The notes under the pieces: model-generated
Told to the model about the DNA's origin: nothing
Databases searched by the model: none
What the model saw: only the letters and a program-made list of their open reading frames with translations
Source of the DNA: Agroathelia rolfsii
Lineage: Eukaryota; Basidiomycota; Agaricomycetes; Amylocorticiales; Amylocorticiaceae
Direction: 5' to 3'
NCBI GenBank assembly: GCA_018343915.1
Contig: JABRWF010000008.1
Span: 1,674,001-1,738,000 of the forward strand
DNA: 64,000 nt
Program-made: the position numbers and the translations under genes
Shown here: positions 10,831-21,884 of the stretch, piece by piece
Numbering within the stretch: the first letter of the stretch is position 1
Layout: each line of letters begins with the position of its first letter

Positions 10831-12692
10831 TGTCAAGGGTATACTCCTTAACTATACAACGTTGGGCGTGGGGAGCCTACTTGTGCATGCAACCAAACAA
10901 TACACACCCTAACACTAAAATAACAAAGTACCTACAAGTAAGTATTCCCACAGGTACACAATCCCTTTATCTATTGAGGGTGTGCCGGGTACTTTCTTAT
11001 CTTACTTGTAATCGATGCTCTTAATCACGCGTGCACACACTAAGTGTCAAGGCTTACACACTTGACTCTACCAAAAGACACAACCTGCTGTAAGGCACGC
11101 AGGCGGGCTGTAAAGCCGGGTTTTACGTGTACAACTTGTTTGGTATTTTAATTCAGGCACCCACGTGCTCCCGTTGCTACCCTTTTGTAATAGTATACTC
11201 CAAACGCCTACTTTGCTAAGATCGTGGTCGGTACTCTAGCCTGAGGCTTCCCGTGTACTCTCTTCGCGTCAAATAGGTTTTCGAGGTATTTCTTACTGAG
11301 GATAGGCGGCTTAGCCCTCCGTGGTCTACGTAATGCCTGCTAGGACTTATTACTGCCTAGGCCTAATTGAATAGGGCTTTATCACGCGCAACTGCCTCTT
11401 GTGTATTGAGGACTTCAAGTCTTATACGCCTTCTTGTAACAAGGCCTTATATGCTTACTAAGATGCCCTATAGGCCTTACTCTTAATAAGGAAAATGGAA
11501 GAGGGGAGGGGTGTGGGCTAGGATGGATGTAAGCCTGAAGGCGAAAATATATTAGCTTATGTGTTTAAATACAAAAGGGGGGGGGTTGCCCTTACCTGAA
11601 GGCGAAAAGGTCAAAGCTAAGGTTCAGGTAAGGGCTACATGCTTGTATTTATACATAAATGAAAGGGCCCGTGCGCAGCCTTGATGGTCTGTGCGCAGCC
11701 GGGGTTTGTAAGCAGGAACATGTAAAATGCAGGGGCAGTGCTTTGTACCTAAGTCCGATGAGCAACCGATCGGAATGATGAGTCTAGTACTCCTTAGTAA
11801 TTGCACAGTGATTGGAACGACCCTGGTTCCTGAGTCTAGACCTTTTGATGAAAAGGAATGGTCTAGACTCCGCCTTCCTAATATACTCTTGTCATGAGCA
11901 CTCCTGTCACGTGGGGCTAACACAGCCAGTCACACGCGCGTCAAGATGTCGCCTGCAAGGTATTTCGTCTGTATCTCAATCAATAAAAATCGTAAAAATA
12001 CAATAAAAATATGTACAAGTTCGTAAGAAAAGGGCGAAAAATGTCCAACTCATAACACTAAGGGGGATTTGCACCACCCACAAGTAGGAAAGGGGAGAGA
12101 AGGAAAGGGGGAGGGGCTAGGACAAAGAGGCCTAGGCCAAGAGGAATAATACCCTGAAGGCAAAGTTATATTAGCAATCTGTTTAATGAATACAAATCCT
12201 TACTTGCCTGAAGGCGAAGAGGTCAAAGCTGAGCTCTTCAGGACAAGTTACATGCACTATATATACTACTACTAAATGGTCCATGCGCAGCATTAATGGT
12301 CTGTGCGCAGAGGGAGATAGAAGTATGAAAGTGGCAATGCAGGGGAAGATCTTTTAGCCTAACTCCACCAGGCATCCGTGTGGAGATCTGTTTCCAGACC
12401 GGTACCGGTAACCGTTAGGAATTGATCAGGGAAGGAAGTCTTGTGTTCCTAGGCTGTGCGTGATGGTGAAATGGAAGTTTGCACAGCCCCGAGATTACTC
12501 CTGTGATGTGCGGCTTGGAACACGTGAGGGCCAATCACATGACCACTGCACTGCCCACAGTCCACGCCCTAAAGGGTAATTTTATAAGAAAATAAAGAAA
12601 AATGGAAAGAAAATACGGTAACTAATTAAATACTGGTCTAAATAATACAAGAAAATAACCGAAAAATCGGCGAAAATTCCCTTCTCATGACA
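10831..12692 (-). mobile_element. Solo LTR-A in reverse transcriptase, itself interrupted
   Basis: LTR-A on the minus strand (TGTCAAGGG...TCATGACA) inserted in the RT palm before YIDD. Flanks are TTTGC and TTTGG, a 5 bp duplication with one change. Reading-frame arithmetic (1862 + 5 bp) puts the two pol parts back in phase. An LTR-B lies inside it at 11045-12057. Confidence 0.85.
11045..12057 (-). mobile_element. Solo LTR-B nested in LTR-A
   Basis: 1013 bp, TGTCAAGGCTTACACAC...CAACTCATAACA on +. A perfect 5 bp target duplication CTAAG flanks it (11040-11044, 12058-12062). So LTR-B inserted after LTR-A, which inserted after Gy1 copy 1. Confidence 0.92.
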
Positions 12693-15271
12693 TTTGGACT
12701 ATGCAACACGCCCGCCACCATGCAAACAATAATGGACGACCTGTTCTATAAGTTCAACCAGTTAGGGTAGTTAGTCCATTACATTGATGACATTATCATT
12801 GGAGCGCAAATGGAAACAGAGCTACGCCAAAGGGTACTAGAAGTCTTAGGGGTTCTCAAAGCAAATGACTTGTTTGCAAATCTGGAAAAATTTGAATATG
12901 ACGTCCCCGAAGTAGATATCCTGGGAGTATTGGTCTCTTTTGGCTCAATCCGCATAACCCCGGAAAAAGTCAAGGCTGTCTTAGAATGGCCAGTACCCCA
13001 AAAGGTGTCCGACATCCAACGATTCCGCAGCCTAGCCAACTACTACTGGCGCTTCATCAAAAATTTTGCCCAAATCTGCAAACCACTTGATCACTTAACC
13101 GGAAAAATGGACTGGAAATGGGATACAGAGGAACAAGAAGCGTTTGACAATTTGAAAAAGGCCTTTATGTCAGCACCAGTCCTCGGAGCATACTCGCAAA
13201 CAGCAGAAACCCAGCTAGAAATGGACGCTTCACACTTTGCTACAGGGGCAGTACTGCTTCAGAAACAAAGTGACAACTCTTGGCGCCCAATCGCTTTCCT
13301 CTCCCAGGCAATGAATGACGCAGAATGAAACTACGACATCTGGGACAAGGAAATGCTAGGCATTATCAGGGCGTTGGATGTATGGAGACATTACCTCATC
13401 GGGTTACCTCACCCCTTTGAAATTTGGACAGATCATAAAAACTTGGAATACTGGAAGACAGCCAGGAACCTTACGCGATGACAAGCAAGATGGTCCCTTT
13501 TCCTTTCAGAATTCCGGTTCACGATTTTGTATCTCCAAGGATCTGAGAATGGCCATGTTGACCCTCTTTCCCGTCGTCCAGACTTCCAAAAATCAGACAA
13601 GGAAGACAACCTTGACCAGGTGGTATTGGATCCAAAGTTGTTCCAAATCAATGCCGCAAGAAGGGGACATGTAGAAGTCCAGGGTGAAAAGAGCATCTTA
13701 GATAGGATACAAAGCAAAAGCCGAGATGCGGAGGTTGCAAATGCCCTAGGATTGGTTAAAGAGCTCGGACTGGTAAAATTACAGAAGGGACTAGAAGAAT
13801 GGAATGAGGAGAATGGGTTAATCCTACACCTTGGGAAAGTCTACGTACCACGTGATACCCCACTTCGCAATGACATCATCCAACTCCACCATGATGTCCC
13901 ATCAGCAGGTCACCCCGGTCATCACAAGACACTCAAACTTGTATCCCGGAACTATTGGTGGCCTGGATTAACTAAATCTGTCAACGACTATGTAGCCTCG
14001 TGCCCAAACTGTCTCGCTTCCAAGATAGCCTGATCCATGCCGGTGGGCCCTCTGGCACCTCTGCCAACCCCTAAAAGACCTTGGGAACATGTCACTTCTG
14101 ACATGATAGTCAAACTTCCAGAATCCCAGGGGTTCAATTCTATCCTGGTAGTGGTAGACAGGCTGACAAAGATGTGCCATTTAATCCCTTGTATAGAAGC
14201 AATTACGGCATCAGAAATGGCAGATCTATATTTGGCACATGTCTTTTGACTGCATGGCCTACCTTGTCAATGGACTTCAGACCGAGGACCCCAGTTTGCC
14301 GGCAAAGTAATGAGAGAAATCTATAAGCAGTTAGAAATCAAAACCTCCCTCTCCACTGCTTATCACCCTCAATCCGATGGGCAGACCGAACGACTTAATC
14401 AGGAAGTTGAAGTCTACCTCAGAAATTATGTATCCCATTGCCAAGACAACTGGGCTGGTCTTTTACCACTTGCGGAATTCGCGCTGAATAATCACCAACA
14501 AGCATCCACCGGATCCTCTCCTTTTGAGATGAATTATGGATTCTCACCCCACATGAACCTTACAACAGCCGGGATCCCTAGCACGGAAGGAGCTCAGTTA
14601 TGGACAGAAAAGGTTAAGGAACTACAGGAAGATGCAAGGGCAGCTTTGGATTACGCAGCCAGCTGAATGAAGTACTTCTTTGATAAACACACTGCAGAAA
14701 TTCCAAAGTATGCTATTGGAAATAAGGTGTGGCTAAGCACGGAAAACATCAAGCTGGCCCAACCCTCAAAAAAGCTCTCGGCAAAATGGATTGGCCCCTA
14801 TAAAATCACGGAACTCATCGGAAATTGAGCAGTTCAGCTCGCAATCCCAAAAAGATAGACAATCCATGACGTATTCCATGTGTCCCTGATCAAACCTCAT
14901 GTCCAAGTAGAGTCCAGACCCCTAGCTCCTATCCCAGAAGCCGTTGATATAGAAGGAGAAGAAGAGCACGAGGTTCTATGCATCAAGGATAGTCAATTAA
15001 GCCTACAAACAAAGAAACTCGAATACCTAGTCAAATGGAAGGGATATCCAGGAGAAGACTCATGGGAAAAAGAAACCAATATTACAAACGCCCCACATCT
15101 GATCAAAGAATTCCACAAGAAGAACCCCAAAGCACCTAAACGCCTCTTGGCTGCAGTCTTTGCGGATCTCCCATTCCGACCAATCGAAAACTTCACCAAA
15201 CCAATGGAAAAGATAGGAGGAACTTGGGAACTTGGGATGTTCCGGAGGAAATCCCCTTAGGAAGGGGGTAA

Positions 15272-16130
15272 TGTCATGAGAAGGGAATTTTCGCCAATTT
15301 TTCGGCTGTTTTCTTGTATTATTTGGACCAGTATTTAATTAGTTATTGCGTTATCTTTCTTCTTTTCTTTATTTTTCTTATAAAATTACCCTTCAGGGTG
15401 TGGACTGTGGGCAGTGCAGTGGTCATGTGATTGGCCCTCACGTGTTCCAAGCCGCACGTCACAGGAGTAATCTCGGGGCTGTGCGTACTTCCATTTTCAC
15501 CATCACGCGCAGCCTAGGAACACAAGCCTTCCTTCCCTGAACTATTCCTAACAGTTACTGGTACTGGTCCGGAAACGGATCTCCACACGGATGCCCAGTG
15601 GAGTTAGGCAGAACGTTCTTCCCTTGCATTGCCACCTTTATGCTTCTATTTCCCTCTGCGCACAGACCATCCAGGCTGCGCATGGACCATTCGGTAGTAG
15701 TATAAATAGTGCATGTAACTTGTCCTGAAGAGCTCAGCTTCGACCTCTTTGCCTTCAGGCAAGTAACCAAAGTTTGTATTTATTTAAAGTAGATTACTAA
15801 TATAACTTCGCCTTCAGGGTACTAATCTCTCAGGCCTAGGCCCCTTTTGTCCTAGCCCACTCCCCTTTCCTTTTTCCCCCATATCCCTTACTTGGAGGCA
15901 GTGCGAATCCCCTTTCGTGTGCGTGTGAAACGTAAGAGCAATGATTAAGTGCAAGCTAAGAAAGTACCCGGTCCCCCTTCAATAGATATAAGGGTGTGAT
16001 AGCTGTGGGAATACTTGCATTTAGGTACTTCGCATATACTTAGTGTTAAGAAGGGCAGTCTTAGACTTGAAAAGATATTTGAGGGAGTTGTCCCACAAAT
16101 TCTCAAGAGTCAAGGAGTGTACCCTTGACA
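15272..16130 (+). repeat. LTR-A, 3' LTR of Gy1 copy 1
   Basis: 859 bp following the purine tract AGGAAGGGGGTAA. It has TATAAATA at 15701-15708 and the primer motif AGCTTCGACCT at 15736-15746. The hairpin arms are ACTTGTCCTGAAG (15718-15730) and CTTCAGGCAAGT (15753-15764). Confidence 0.9.
15701..15764 (+). promoter_or_regulatory. LTR-A core promoter and self-primer hairpin
   Basis: TATAAATA starts at 15701. The motif AGCTTCGACCT starts at 15736, 35 nt downstream, where RNA polymerase II transcripts would be expected to begin. The motif lies in the loop of a 12-13 bp inverted repeat. The same spacing of 35 occurs in LTR-B (37689 to 37724) and LTR-E (3491 to 3456, minus strand). Confidence 0.65.
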
Positions 16131-16384
16131 AGGGAGTATAAAGAATTGTGTCTAGTCCAAGACAGCATGTCCCATCTGGCAAAGGGACTTTAAAGAATAC
16201 CAGTGATTATATGTTGCATGGAAGCCTTCATGAAACAGTGGGAGACCTTGCCTCTAGGTCTTTAAACATGAGTTGCACCTCCCTACTGGGGGAGATTAAA
16301 TATATCAGTAGTACCCCCCCCCTTTGCCTAGCCTTCCCAGGCTAGATGTGTTTGGTTGGTTTGAGTCATGAGTGACCCATAACA
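16131..16384 (+). repeat. LTR-D 3' fragment
   Basis: The last 254 bp of LTR-D in the + sense (ends GTGACCCATAACA, with ATGACA changed to ATAACA). It is joined on the left to a Gy1 3' LTR and on the right to a minus-strand Gy1 pol, so it marks a recombination junction. Confidence 0.8.
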
Positions 16385-17649
16385 TCTAAAACTGCTTTGA
16401 CTTTTTCAGGAGTCATACGGATTGAGCCAAAGGATACTAAGGCACCTAGGATGTCTACTTTAGGGACATTGTATTCAAACTTCTCAAGGTTGGCAAACAG
16501 ATCATTTGCTTTGAGCACCCCTAATACTTCCAAGACCTGTTTGCAAAGCTCGGCTTCCGTTTGCACACCAATGATGATATTGTCTATGTAGTGAACCAGC
16601 CATCCTAGCTGGTTGAATTTGTAAAACAGATCATCCATCATGGTTTGCATGGTGGCTGGTGCATTACATAACCCAAACATCATGACTATGGGTTCAAATA
16701 AACCTTTGTTTGTGATGAAGGCGGCTTTGTGTTCATTGCCTTCTCTAATGCGGATATTATTGAATCCCCATTGTAGATCAATCTTGCAGAAGGTCTTAAA
16801 CTTGGTCATCTTATCTTGCAGTTTGGAGATAAGGGGGAGGGGGTATGCATTTTCAATGGTTTCAGCATTCAGTTTTTGGTAGTCCTAGACCGGGCAGAGA
16901 GAGCCATTTTTCTTTGGGATGAAGAACATTGGGGCAGCAATAGGGCTTTCTGATTTTCTGATGTAGCCCTTCTCAAGGTTCTCCTTAAGGTAATCCACCA
17001 ATGCTTCTTCTTCTTTTACCAAAAGGGGATAGGCTTTACTTCTTTGGAGTTGGGCCCCATCCTTAAGCTTGATCTTATGATCCCAGGGTTTTCTGAGTGG
17101 AAGTCTTTGGGAGGCCTCTTTTGAGAAGACCGACATATACTCAGAAGCCCATTCTGGTAGTAGACTAGAAGAAATGTTCAGGCAATCGGGGTGTGTAACT
17201 TTTCCCGCTGACCAATCTATTACCGGGTTTTCCAACCGGAGCCAGTCAATTCCTAGGATCACATTTTCTACGCCAATGTCAGTGACTAAAAAGGGAAGCT
17301 TCTTTTTGATTCCGCCTATGCTCATCTCGAGTATTGCAATCTCTCCAATTTTTCCTTGTGCATTTAGAGAATTATTGATGTTATGTACAGGAATACTATA
17401 AGGCAATTTTTTTGTGTTTATTTTATTTTCTTTTATAAAACAAGAATGAATGAAAGAGGAAGAGGTGCCTGAATCAATCATGACTAATGTTACAAGAGAA
17501 GAGAAATGTCCATGGAACATAATTGGGATATAGAGGTGCTGTCCATGCACACCAGAAATGGAAACTGAGTTGAGAGAAAGAAATGAGGAAAATCTATTCG
17601 ATAAGTATGGGTTGGCCAAAATGGCCCTTTCCGTCAACCCTTCTAAAAA
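16385..17649 (-). pseudogene. pol: Gy1 pol (copy 3), protease and RT part
   Basis: Minus strand. Protease at about 17460-17510 reads DSGTSSSF (alanine of DSGA replaced by threonine). RT runs to 16385, where it is cut by LTR-D just after the motif that precedes the RNase H tether. The RT active site reads YIDN instead of YIDD, a G-to-A change that removes a catalytic aspartate. A TAG for TGG or CAG interrupts at about 16885. RNase H, integrase and chromodomain are missing. Confidence 0.85.
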
Positions 17650-19110
17650 CCCGCTTTATCTTTGAAAGCGGTGAGTGCCATAGCTTGCTGTTCCACCAGA
17701 GCCTGCAAGTCGGCCATCATCATTATAGAGGCGCCCTCATTGATGTCATCAGAGGCTGCGGAGGTCCCTAGTTGATCCGCGGAAGGGGGAGCCAGAGAAG
17801 AGGTTGCTTGGACCCTTGGTCTGGATCCCTGATACCTTGAGACTTGAGGGTTCGTGCAGTTGGAGGCAAAGTGCCCCCATTGTTGACAATTGTAGCACTG
17901 CACAGTGCTCAAATCTCTAGGGGGACAATGGCTTCCCTGCAATGCTGTCAGAACTAGAGTGGAGGATGCAGCTTGTACTGCGTTGATGGTGATTGGGTTT
18001 GCAGCTGTACCCTGATTCTGGAAGTGGGGTCGAGGCTTCCAGCCATCCGTCCAAATTCCAGCGTCGCATAGTCCTTCCTCTGCATCGACAGCAGCCTCCA
18101 TGAGGTGTTCTAGACTATCACGTCATTCCTTAGGATAACTGCCAATTACTCCCTTGATCTTGGGGGAGAGAGCTTGCCAGTAACAGACCCTTAGGTCTTC
18201 ACCCGACAACTTGGTTTGATTGGCGAGGGTGGAGAATGTCGCTGTAAAGTCCGCAACTGACAATGTACCCTGTTTCAGGTCTTGCAACTTTTGGAGAGCA
18301 ATTCTTCCAAAGTCCCTTGCTCCATACAACACCTTAAACTTCGTGTAGAGGTCCTTTTCAAAGTTGAACCCCTTAGTATCGATTACGTCATCAAATTTCT
18401 GGCTCCAGGCCTTTGGAGCTCCTTCTAACAGCCCCACAAAATAACATGCCTTTGTCTGATCTAAAGCGTATATCCTCGGGTTCAGCTTGATATGGTTTTC
18501 AAAGCCAAAGACAAAGGACTGGTATTTTAACTAGTCGCTGGAAAATTTTTCTGGGGCTTGCCCTATTTCTTTAGGGGCGGATGATGACACAACAGTGGCG
18601 GTAGCCAGCAGTTCTCGCTCTAATAGATTGGTGAAGCGGGCCTGTGTTTCCTGCATTTGTTCCATAGAGGTCTAAATGCGGGCTTGGTTGGCCTGGAGGA
18701 GAGCCAGGATCTAACCCAATTTTTGTGGTAATAACATTGGTGTGGGTTTGATTTCTTTGGCAGGCTCTCTTCGTTTTTCTTTACGGCATTTGCAGCAGCT
18801 TTTAGATGGGGAGGAGTGAGGTACGATAGGGGATTTGGGGTAGGAGGCTTCGGTGGTATAACGCCTTCTAAATTCTGATGGTGAAGGGTACTCTGATGGT
18901 GCCTCTTCCTGACCTTCTGGTGTTTTTGGTGGGGATGCTTGTGTAGAAATGGCTTCTTCACCTGATTCCTCTTCTTCTTCTTCTGACCTGTGCGGAGTGG
19001 GGCTCAACATGACTTCTTTAGTGACTTCGGGGGGGGGAAGTGGTGGATTTAGTGGCCTAAGGGACCGGTACTTCTTTGGGCTTGTAGGATGTGCCCCTTC
19101 ATGTGCTCAT
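17643..19110 (-). pseudogene. gag: Gy1 gag (copy 3)
   Basis: Minus strand, ATG at 19110 to TAG at 17643. The proline/glutamate-rich N-terminal part contains an early stop (ATGAGCACATGA) and further breaks near 18620 and 18438-18530. The C-terminal part is open and keeps an intact zinc knuckle, CYNCQQWGHFASNC, where copies 1 and 2 have a stop at W. It ends GCG GGT TTT TAG, with the perfect heptamer GGGTTTT. Confidence 0.85.
17646..17652 (-). promoter_or_regulatory. Canonical -1 slippery heptamer, Gy1
   Basis: G GGT TTT on the minus strand, directly before the gag TAG. It fits X XXY YYZ in the gag frame. A -1 slip enters the pol frame (TTA GAA GGG). No downstream pseudoknot was verified. Confidence 0.6.
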
Positions 19111-19590
19111 TCACAGAGCATTTGTGCAATCTTCTTCATCACCGGTGGTTGTACCAGTTTCCAAATGTGGATGACGGGATTTTTCTTCTTTGGCCAGGGC
19201 TAGAGCTTGCCCATAACGTAGTTGCACGAAATCACACAATAATTTGTAAAGGCAGGGGGGGTGGAAAAGGTGCCTCTCTTGCTTAGCAACAATAAACTTT
19301 AACCCCTTGTGAGGGCTCCTAGAACACCAGATGTTTTAGATCTGTTAATGTGCTTCGGATATAGCCAAGGAATCACATAGAACGTACATGTTATCCTTGT
19401 CTTAATGGGGTTGTTAGTGGACTTTGGAGGGTCACACACAATGGCTTCCCAAAGTAGTTTGTTGCTTACAAGCTCAGAAGTTTGTACGTATTTTTAATAA
19501 AATGAGAAATGGGGGTGCTCTTTGTAAGCAATCGTCACTCACTTCTTCTCAGACTGCGGGAGTCTGAGGGACCTGGTAGCTTTGACCTAA
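19111..19590 (-). other. Gy1 leader (copy 3)
   Basis: The 480 nt between gag and the 5' LTR on the minus strand, with the primer site next to the LTR (AGCTTTGACCT on +, just left of 19591). The LTR motif still has the unmutated form, so this pair has one mismatch. No gene seen. Confidence 0.65.
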
Positions 19591-20436
19591 TGTCAAGGGT
19601 ACACTCCTTGACTTTAGAGAAATTGTGGGATAACTCCCACAAACGTCTTTTAAGTCTTTAGAATGCCCTTCTTAACACTAAGTATATAGAAGTACCTAAA
19701 TGCAAGGGTTCCCACAGATATCCCACCTTTATATCTATTGAAAGGGGGACCGGGTACTTTATTAACTTGTACTTAATCAAAACTCTTATTTCTTAAGTCA
19801 CATGCAAGGGGATTTTCACCGCCTTCAAGTAGAGAGAAAGGGGGAGGGAGGGAAGAGTGCTAGGACAGAGGGCCTAGGCCTATGAGTATGTACCCTGAAG
19901 GCAAAGTTTTATTAGTAATCAATCTATGGAATACAAATCCTTTTACTTGCCTGAAGGCAAAGAGGTCGAAGCTAGGCTCTTCAGCACAAGTTACATGCAC
20001 TATTTATACTACTATACAAGGGTCCGTGCACAGCTTTAGTGGTCTGTGTGCAGCGGGAGATAGAAGCGTAAATGGTGGCAATGCAGGGGAAGAGTTTTTA
20101 CCCTAACTCCACTAGGCATCCATGTGGAGATCCATTACCAGACTAATACCAGTAATCGTTAGGAATTGCTCAGTGTAGGAAGGCTGTGTTCCTAGGCTGT
20201 GCGTAATGGTGAAATGGAAGTTTCACACAGCCCTGAGATTACTCCTATGATGTGCGGCTTGGAATACGTGAGGGCCAATCACATAACCACTGCACTGCCC
20301 ATAGTCCATGCCCTAAAGGGTAATTTTCATAAGAAAAATAAGAAAAAGAAAGGAAAATATGATAACTAATTAAATATTGGTCTAAATAATACAAGAAAAT
20401 AACCGAAAAATCGGCAAAATTACCCTTCTCATGACA
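19591..20436 (-). repeat. LTR-A, 5' LTR of Gy1 copy 3
   Basis: 846 bp, TGTCAAGGGTACAC...TCTCATGACA on +. It adjoins a headless LTR-G at 20437 instead of unique sequence. Confidence 0.88.
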
Positions 20437-20543
20437 TGTAGGCAGTGAATAGTCAGGTGATTGGCCCTCATGTGACTAAGCCACACACTACAGGAGTAAT
20501 TGTGAGTTGTGTGTTTCCTGTTCACTATTCTACACAACTCTGG

Positions 20544-21557
20544 TGTTATGAGTTGGACATTTTTCGCATTTTCTTTACGAATCTGTACATATTTTTATTA
20601 TATTTTTACGATTTTTATTGACTGAGATATGAACAAAATACCTTGCAGGCGACATCTTGACGTACGTGTGACTGGCTGTGTTAGCCCCACGTGACAGGAG
20701 TGCTCGTGACAAGAGTATATTAGGAAGGCGGAGTCTAGATCATTCCTTTTCATCAGAAGGTCTAGACTCAGGAACCAGGGTCATTCCGATCACTGTGCAA
20801 TTACTAAGGAGTACTAGACTTATTATTCCAATCAGTTGCTCATTGGACTTAGGCACAAAGCACTGCCCCTGCATTACTGTCATTTCCGCTTACAAACCCC
20901 GGCTGCGCACAGACCATCAAGGCTGCGCACGGGCCCTTCATTTTATGTATAAATATAAACCTGTAGCCCTTACCTGAACCTTAGCTTTGACCTTCTCACC
21001 TTCAGGTAAGGGCAATCCCATTTGTATACGTATATAAAATTACTAATATATATCTCGCCTTCAGGCTTATATATGTCCTAGCCCACCCCCTCTCTCTCTC
21101 CCCTCTCCCCCCCCTTATTAAGTATAAGGCCTGTAAGGCATCTTAGTAAGCATATAAGGCCTTGTTACAAGGAGGCGTCTAAGTGTTCAAAGTCCCTAAT
21201 ACATCAGAGGGTGCACGCGTGATAAAAGTCCTATTCATTTAGGCCAGGGCAGTAACAAGTCCCTGCAAACATTTTGTAGACCATGGTGGGCTAAGCCGCC
21301 TATTCTGAGTAAGAAGTACAACCACAGTATTTGACATGAAGCGAGTAACACGGGAAGACTAAACGTCTAGAGTACCGATACACGAGCTTAGTAAAGTACT
21401 AAGGAAGTGCCCTATTACGAAAGGATAGCAACGGGAGTATGTGGGTGTTTGTACATATCCAACCAAGTCATACATGTAAAACCCGGCTTTACAGCCCGCC
21501 CTCGTACCTTACAGAGGGTTGTGTTCGTTGGATTAGTCAAGCGTGTAAGCCTTGACA
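20544..21557 (+). mobile_element. Solo LTR-B in LTR-G
   Basis: 1014 bp, TGTTATGAGTTGGAC...AAGCCTTGACA. A perfect 5 bp target duplication TCTGG flanks it (20539-20543, 21558-21562). Confidence 0.93.
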
Positions 21558-21884
21558 TCTGGAGTACAAACCTCTGACCACTGACCAATTCCTAATGGAT
21601 ACTAGTTCTATTACATGCCTCTGAGCTTCTGCTCCTAAGCTCCTGCAGAGCTCTGCTCCTGAGTGTGGAACCTCCAGAAGTGTTGTATCTCTACACGGCT
21701 GCCTATTAGAGTTAGAGAAAAGGTCTTCCCCTGCATAATCTACTTCCTCTATTCTTTTTCTCCACATCAGAACTAGCACGGAGCTTCTGCAAGTAGTATA
21801 AATAGTCTATGTAACTTGTTTTGAAAGGCCAGCTTTAACCTCTTTGCCTTCAGGCAAGTATTATATGTTTGTATTTCTCTTATA

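Larger units (their letters stand above)
8999..15260 (+). pseudogene. pol: Gy1 pol (copy 1), interrupted
   Basis: Pol supplies protease, reverse transcriptase, RNase H and integrase. It reads in the -1 frame relative to gag. The protease motif (IDSGASSSF) is split by LTR-D. Reverse transcriptase runs from about 10400, with YIDDIIIGAQ at 12780-12809 after the LTR-A/LTR-B insertion. RNase H follows (EMDASHFATGAVLL). Integrase has the HHCC finger (13889-14020, CPNC), the catalytic aspartates (TSDMIVKLP; TSDRGPQF) and YHPQSDGQTERLNQE. A GPY/F module and a C-terminal chromodomain (YLVKWKGYPGEDSWEKE, about 15023-15073) end at TAG 15258-15260. Internal stops at 12768, 13326, 13479, 14031, 14247, 14664, 14826 and 14856 are all TGG or CGA turned into TAG or TGA. 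Without the insertions the frame is continuous. Confidence 0.9.
5386..16130 (+). mobile_element. Full-length Gy1 chromovirus, copy 1, with nested insertions
   Basis: Order: 5' LTR 5386-6238, leader 6239-6716, gag from 6717, pol to 15260, polypurine tract near 15259-15271, 3' LTR 15272-16130. LTR-G (6910-7741), LTR-D (9176-10028) and a nested LTR-A/LTR-B pair (10831-12692) interrupt it. Removing these leaves about 7.2 kb, equal to the unbroken copy at 40967-48174. Flanks are TTAAC (left) and AGGGA (right), which do not match, so at least one end has been exchanged by recombination. The coding regions carry many stop codons explained by transitions, so the copy is dead. Confidence 0.9.

Noticed and set aside
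11043..12057. LTR-B as a possible DNA transposon because of its TGTTA/TGACA ends
   Set aside because: Near-inverted ends are shared by all the LTR families here; 5 bp duplications, the purine tract and adjoining gag/pol in other copies show that it is an LTR.
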